Assembly: GCA_030642425.1 (NCBI GenBank)
Contig: DAOWNU010000066.1
Coordinates: 1-8,456 of the forward strand
Source: a bacterium
Lineage (GTDB): Bacteria > UBP14 > UBA6098
DNA: 8,456 nucleotides
Direction: 5' to 3'
Part shown: piece by piece, positions 6,906-8,456 of the stretch
Layout: each line of letters begins with the position of its first letter
How positions within the stretch are numbered: the stretch's first letter is position 1
The notes under the pieces: model-generated
Databases searched by the model: none
What the model saw: only the letters and a program-made list of their open reading frames with translations
Told to the model about the DNA's origin: nothing
Made by a program: the position numbers and the translations under genes

Positions 6906-8303
6906 ATGAAAAGTCTAAAAAAGCCAAACGACCACGACCTCGAAGTCCTGAAAGGGATTGTCGGCGAGGGGCACGCGGTTTTCGCAGTCGATGCCGTGGA
7001 CTACACTCACGACGAAACACCCGATATTTCCGCGGAACCGTCGATTATCCTAAAACCCGCCAACGAGGCCGAAATCGCCGAAATAATGCGGTTCTGCAAC
7101 TCGGAGAAAATCGCGGTCGTGCCCCGTGGACTGGGAACGGGCGTGGCCGGCGGCGCGATTGCATTCGACAACGCCGTGCTTCTCTCTATCGAGCGGCTCG
7201 ATAAAATTATCGAAATCGATACCGACAATCTGATGGTAGTAACGCAGCCGGCGGTTATCACCGGCGATCTTCAGCGCGAGCTGGAAGCGCTCGGGCTTAT
7301 GTATCCCCCCGACCCGGCAAGCAAGGACAGTTGTAGTATCGGCGGGAACGTCGCCACAAACGCCGCCGGAATGACCGCGGTCAAATACGGCCTCACCCGG
7401 CATTATGTAACCGGAATTCGCGCGGTCCTCCCCGACGGCAAGATTATCGCTTACGGCGGCAAGCTGGTGAAAAACGTTGCGGGATACGACCTTGCCCACA
7501 TAATTATCGGCAGCGAGGGAACTCTCGCGATAATAACCGAGATCACGCTGAAACTTATCCCGCTGCCAAAACACAGGGTCGATCTGCTTCTGGGGTTCGA
7601 CACGGTGCACGAGGCCGCCAGCGCGGTCAGCGAGATAATCCGCCAGAAACATCTTCCCACCGCTATCGAGTTTATGGAAGGCGACATCGTCCGCCTGGTC
7701 GGAAGGGCACTGGAAAAAGACCCGCCCATGAAAGAGGCCGGCGCCCAACTGATCATATCCCTCGACGCCGACACCGAGGAGGAACTCGAGCGGAAATATT
7801 TTGAACTCGGCGAGATAGCGATGGAACTCGGCGCGATAGACGTTCTGGTTGCGGACACGCGGCCGTTTCAGGATCGGCTGTGGGATATCCGCCGCTCTAT
7901 CAGGGAGGCTTTGATTGTCGAAAGCCCGACAATCGTCGCCGAAGACGTGGCGGTCCCGAGATCGAAAATACCCGAACTCTGGGAGGGCGCACGCGAGCTT
8001 GGAGAAAAATACGGCATTCGCGTGCTTTCTTTCGGACATGCTGGCGACGGCAATCTTCACATCGACGCGCTCAAGGGCGACCTTTCGGACGACAAATGGG
8101 AGGCAGCCATGGAGCAATACATCCCGGCCCTTTTCAGGCTCGCTGTCGATTTGGGGGGCACAATTACTGCGGAACACGGTATCGGGAAGCTCAAGAAGAA
8201 ATATTTGCCGATAAATTTTAGCCCGGTGGAACTCGAGCTTATGGCGCGTATCAAAAAGGCATTCGATCCCAACGGTATCCTCAATCCCGGCAAGGCGATA
8301 TAG
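6906..8303 (+). CDS. glcD: GlcD-type FAD-linked 2-hydroxyacid dehydrogenase (glycolate/D-lactate oxidase family)
   Basis: The 465-aa protein fits the usual 450-480 aa of GlcD/D-lactate dehydrogenase relatives, cytosolic flavoenzymes that oxidise a D-2-hydroxyacid to a 2-ketoacid. An FAD-binding PCMH domain spans about residues 43-221, with PRGLGTGVAGG (73-83), PPDPASK and SIGGNVATNAAG (134-155), NVAGYDL (190-196) and GSEGTL (202-207). The FAD-oxidase C-terminal domain spans about 222-463, with EDVAVP (346-351), FGHAGDGNLH (376-385), AEHGIGK (422-428) and the family-typical DPNGILNPGK end. His378, His385, Glu423 and His424 match the metal and substrate-site residues known in D-2-hydroxyglutarate dehydrogenase-type homologues. 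All key motifs are intact. I chose ATG 6906 because the upstream in-frame TTG at 6870 is part of the predicted -35 box and adds 12 unconserved residues. No GlcE or GlcF partner is beside it. Substrate (glycolate, D-lactate or another 2-hydroxyacid) cannot be fixed from sequence; glcD names the family, not a proven activity. Confidence 0.9.
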   Translation: MKSLKKPNDHDLEVLKGIVGEGHAVFAVDAVDYTHDETPDISAEPSIILKPANEAEIAEIMRFCNSEKIAVVPRGLGTGVAGGAIAFDNAVLLSIERLDKIIEIDTDNLMVVTQPAVITGDLQRELEALGLMYPPDPASKDSCSIGGNVATNAAGMTAVKYGLTRHYVTGIRAVLPDGKIIAYGGKLVKNVAGYDLAHIIIGSEGTLAIITEITLKLIPLPKHRVDLLLGFDTVHEAASAVSEIIRQKHLPTAIEFMEGDIVRLVGRALEKDPPMKEAGAQLIISLDADTEEELERKYFELGEIAMELGAIDVLVADTRPFQDRLWDIRRSIREALIVESPTIVAEDVAVPRSKIPELWEGARELGEKYGIRVLSFGHAGDGNLHIDALKGDLSDDKWEAAMEQYIPALFRLAVDLGGTITAEHGIGKLKKKYLPINFSPVELELMARIKKAFDPNGILNPGKAI

Positions 8304-8414
8304 GGGAAACTCAATTCAAAATGATCAATTAGCAATTAGCAATGCAAAATTGCCCCCCACACCGCCCGTTGGATTTCGACCTTTGCCGGAATAACAGAAT
8401 AAAAAAATGAAATT
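8304..8414. other. AT-rich non-coding spacer with short repeats
   Basis: The stretch after the dehydrogenase stop holds a tandem CAATTAG (8326-8332, 8333-8339) and a 6-bp inverted repeat GCAATT (8332-8337)/AATTGC (8348-8353), followed by a run of C. No U-tract follows on the plus strand, so no intrinsic terminator can be called for the upstream gene. Confidence 0.4.
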
Positions 8415-8439
8415 GTAGCGGGAGGTCTGAATGCTCCCG
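8415..8439 (+). repeat. Single GTAG-headed REP-like palindrome (second family)
   Basis: GTAG (8415-8418) directly abuts CGGGAG (8419-8424), which pairs perfectly with CTCCCG (8434-8439) around a 9-nt loop. The layout (GTAG then palindrome) is the same as in the REPIN-like element at 6033-6112, but the stem sequence differs, suggesting another REP family. It stands alone in what can be seen; a partner copy could lie beyond the right edge. Confidence 0.55.
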
Positions 8440-8456
8440 TATTTGGGCGACTTACC

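Noticed and set aside
7050..8177. A 375-aa minus-strand ORF opposite the dehydrogenase gene
   Set aside because: It is antisense to a protein with all GlcD family motifs intact; its own translation shows no family features and no ribosome binding site is evident.
8332..8353. Intrinsic terminator after the dehydrogenase gene
   Set aside because: The stem is only 6 bp and AT-rich, and is followed by C residues rather than a U-run.

Overview
The window suggests a Gram-negative-type, diderm bacterium of moderate GC content. The evidence is a lipobox-bearing, very long Ig-repeat lipoprotein and REP-like palindromes. Big serial-Ig lipoproteins and sparsely coding, repeat-filled spacers are common in uncultivated FCB-type and neighbouring candidate phyla, but I cannot assign a phylum from this sequence.

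Layout: (1) Positions 1-5747, minus strand, are one uninterrupted reading frame of 1,915 codons that runs off the left edge. It encodes a secreted lipoprotein built from about 17 complete bacterial Ig-like (Big/invasin-type) domains plus the start of another. The many plus-strand and antisense ORFs over this stretch are shadows. It has a clear Shine-Dalgarno sequence (AAGGAG, 7 nt before ATG) and a plausible sigma70-type promoter. (2) Positions 5829-6820 are a spacer between divergent genes with no intact gene of normal length. It holds an 80-bp REPIN-like pair of inverted GTAG-headed palindromes, a small hairpin, an array of twelve exact-length 21-bp tandem units, and a small decayed gene with three in-frame stops. 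(3) Positions 6821-6897 hold 11-bp direct repeats and a promoter lying almost on top of the next start codon. (4) Positions 6906-8303, plus strand, are an intact 465-aa GlcD-type FAD-linked 2-hydroxyacid dehydrogenase, probably translated from a leaderless mRNA. (5) Positions 8304-8456 are non-coding and contain AT-rich short repeats and a second, different GTAG-headed REP-like palindrome.

The two genes are divergent and functionally unrelated: a cell-surface or periplasmic repeat protein and a cytosolic flavin dehydrogenase. No operon is visible. I see no convincing new enzymatic system. The most unusual material is the repeat biology of the spacer (REPIN with compensatory stem changes, 21/42-bp hierarchical array, relic gene), the shared basic inserts in the Ig lipoprotein, and the apparently leaderless glcD-like gene with helically phased repeats at its promoter.
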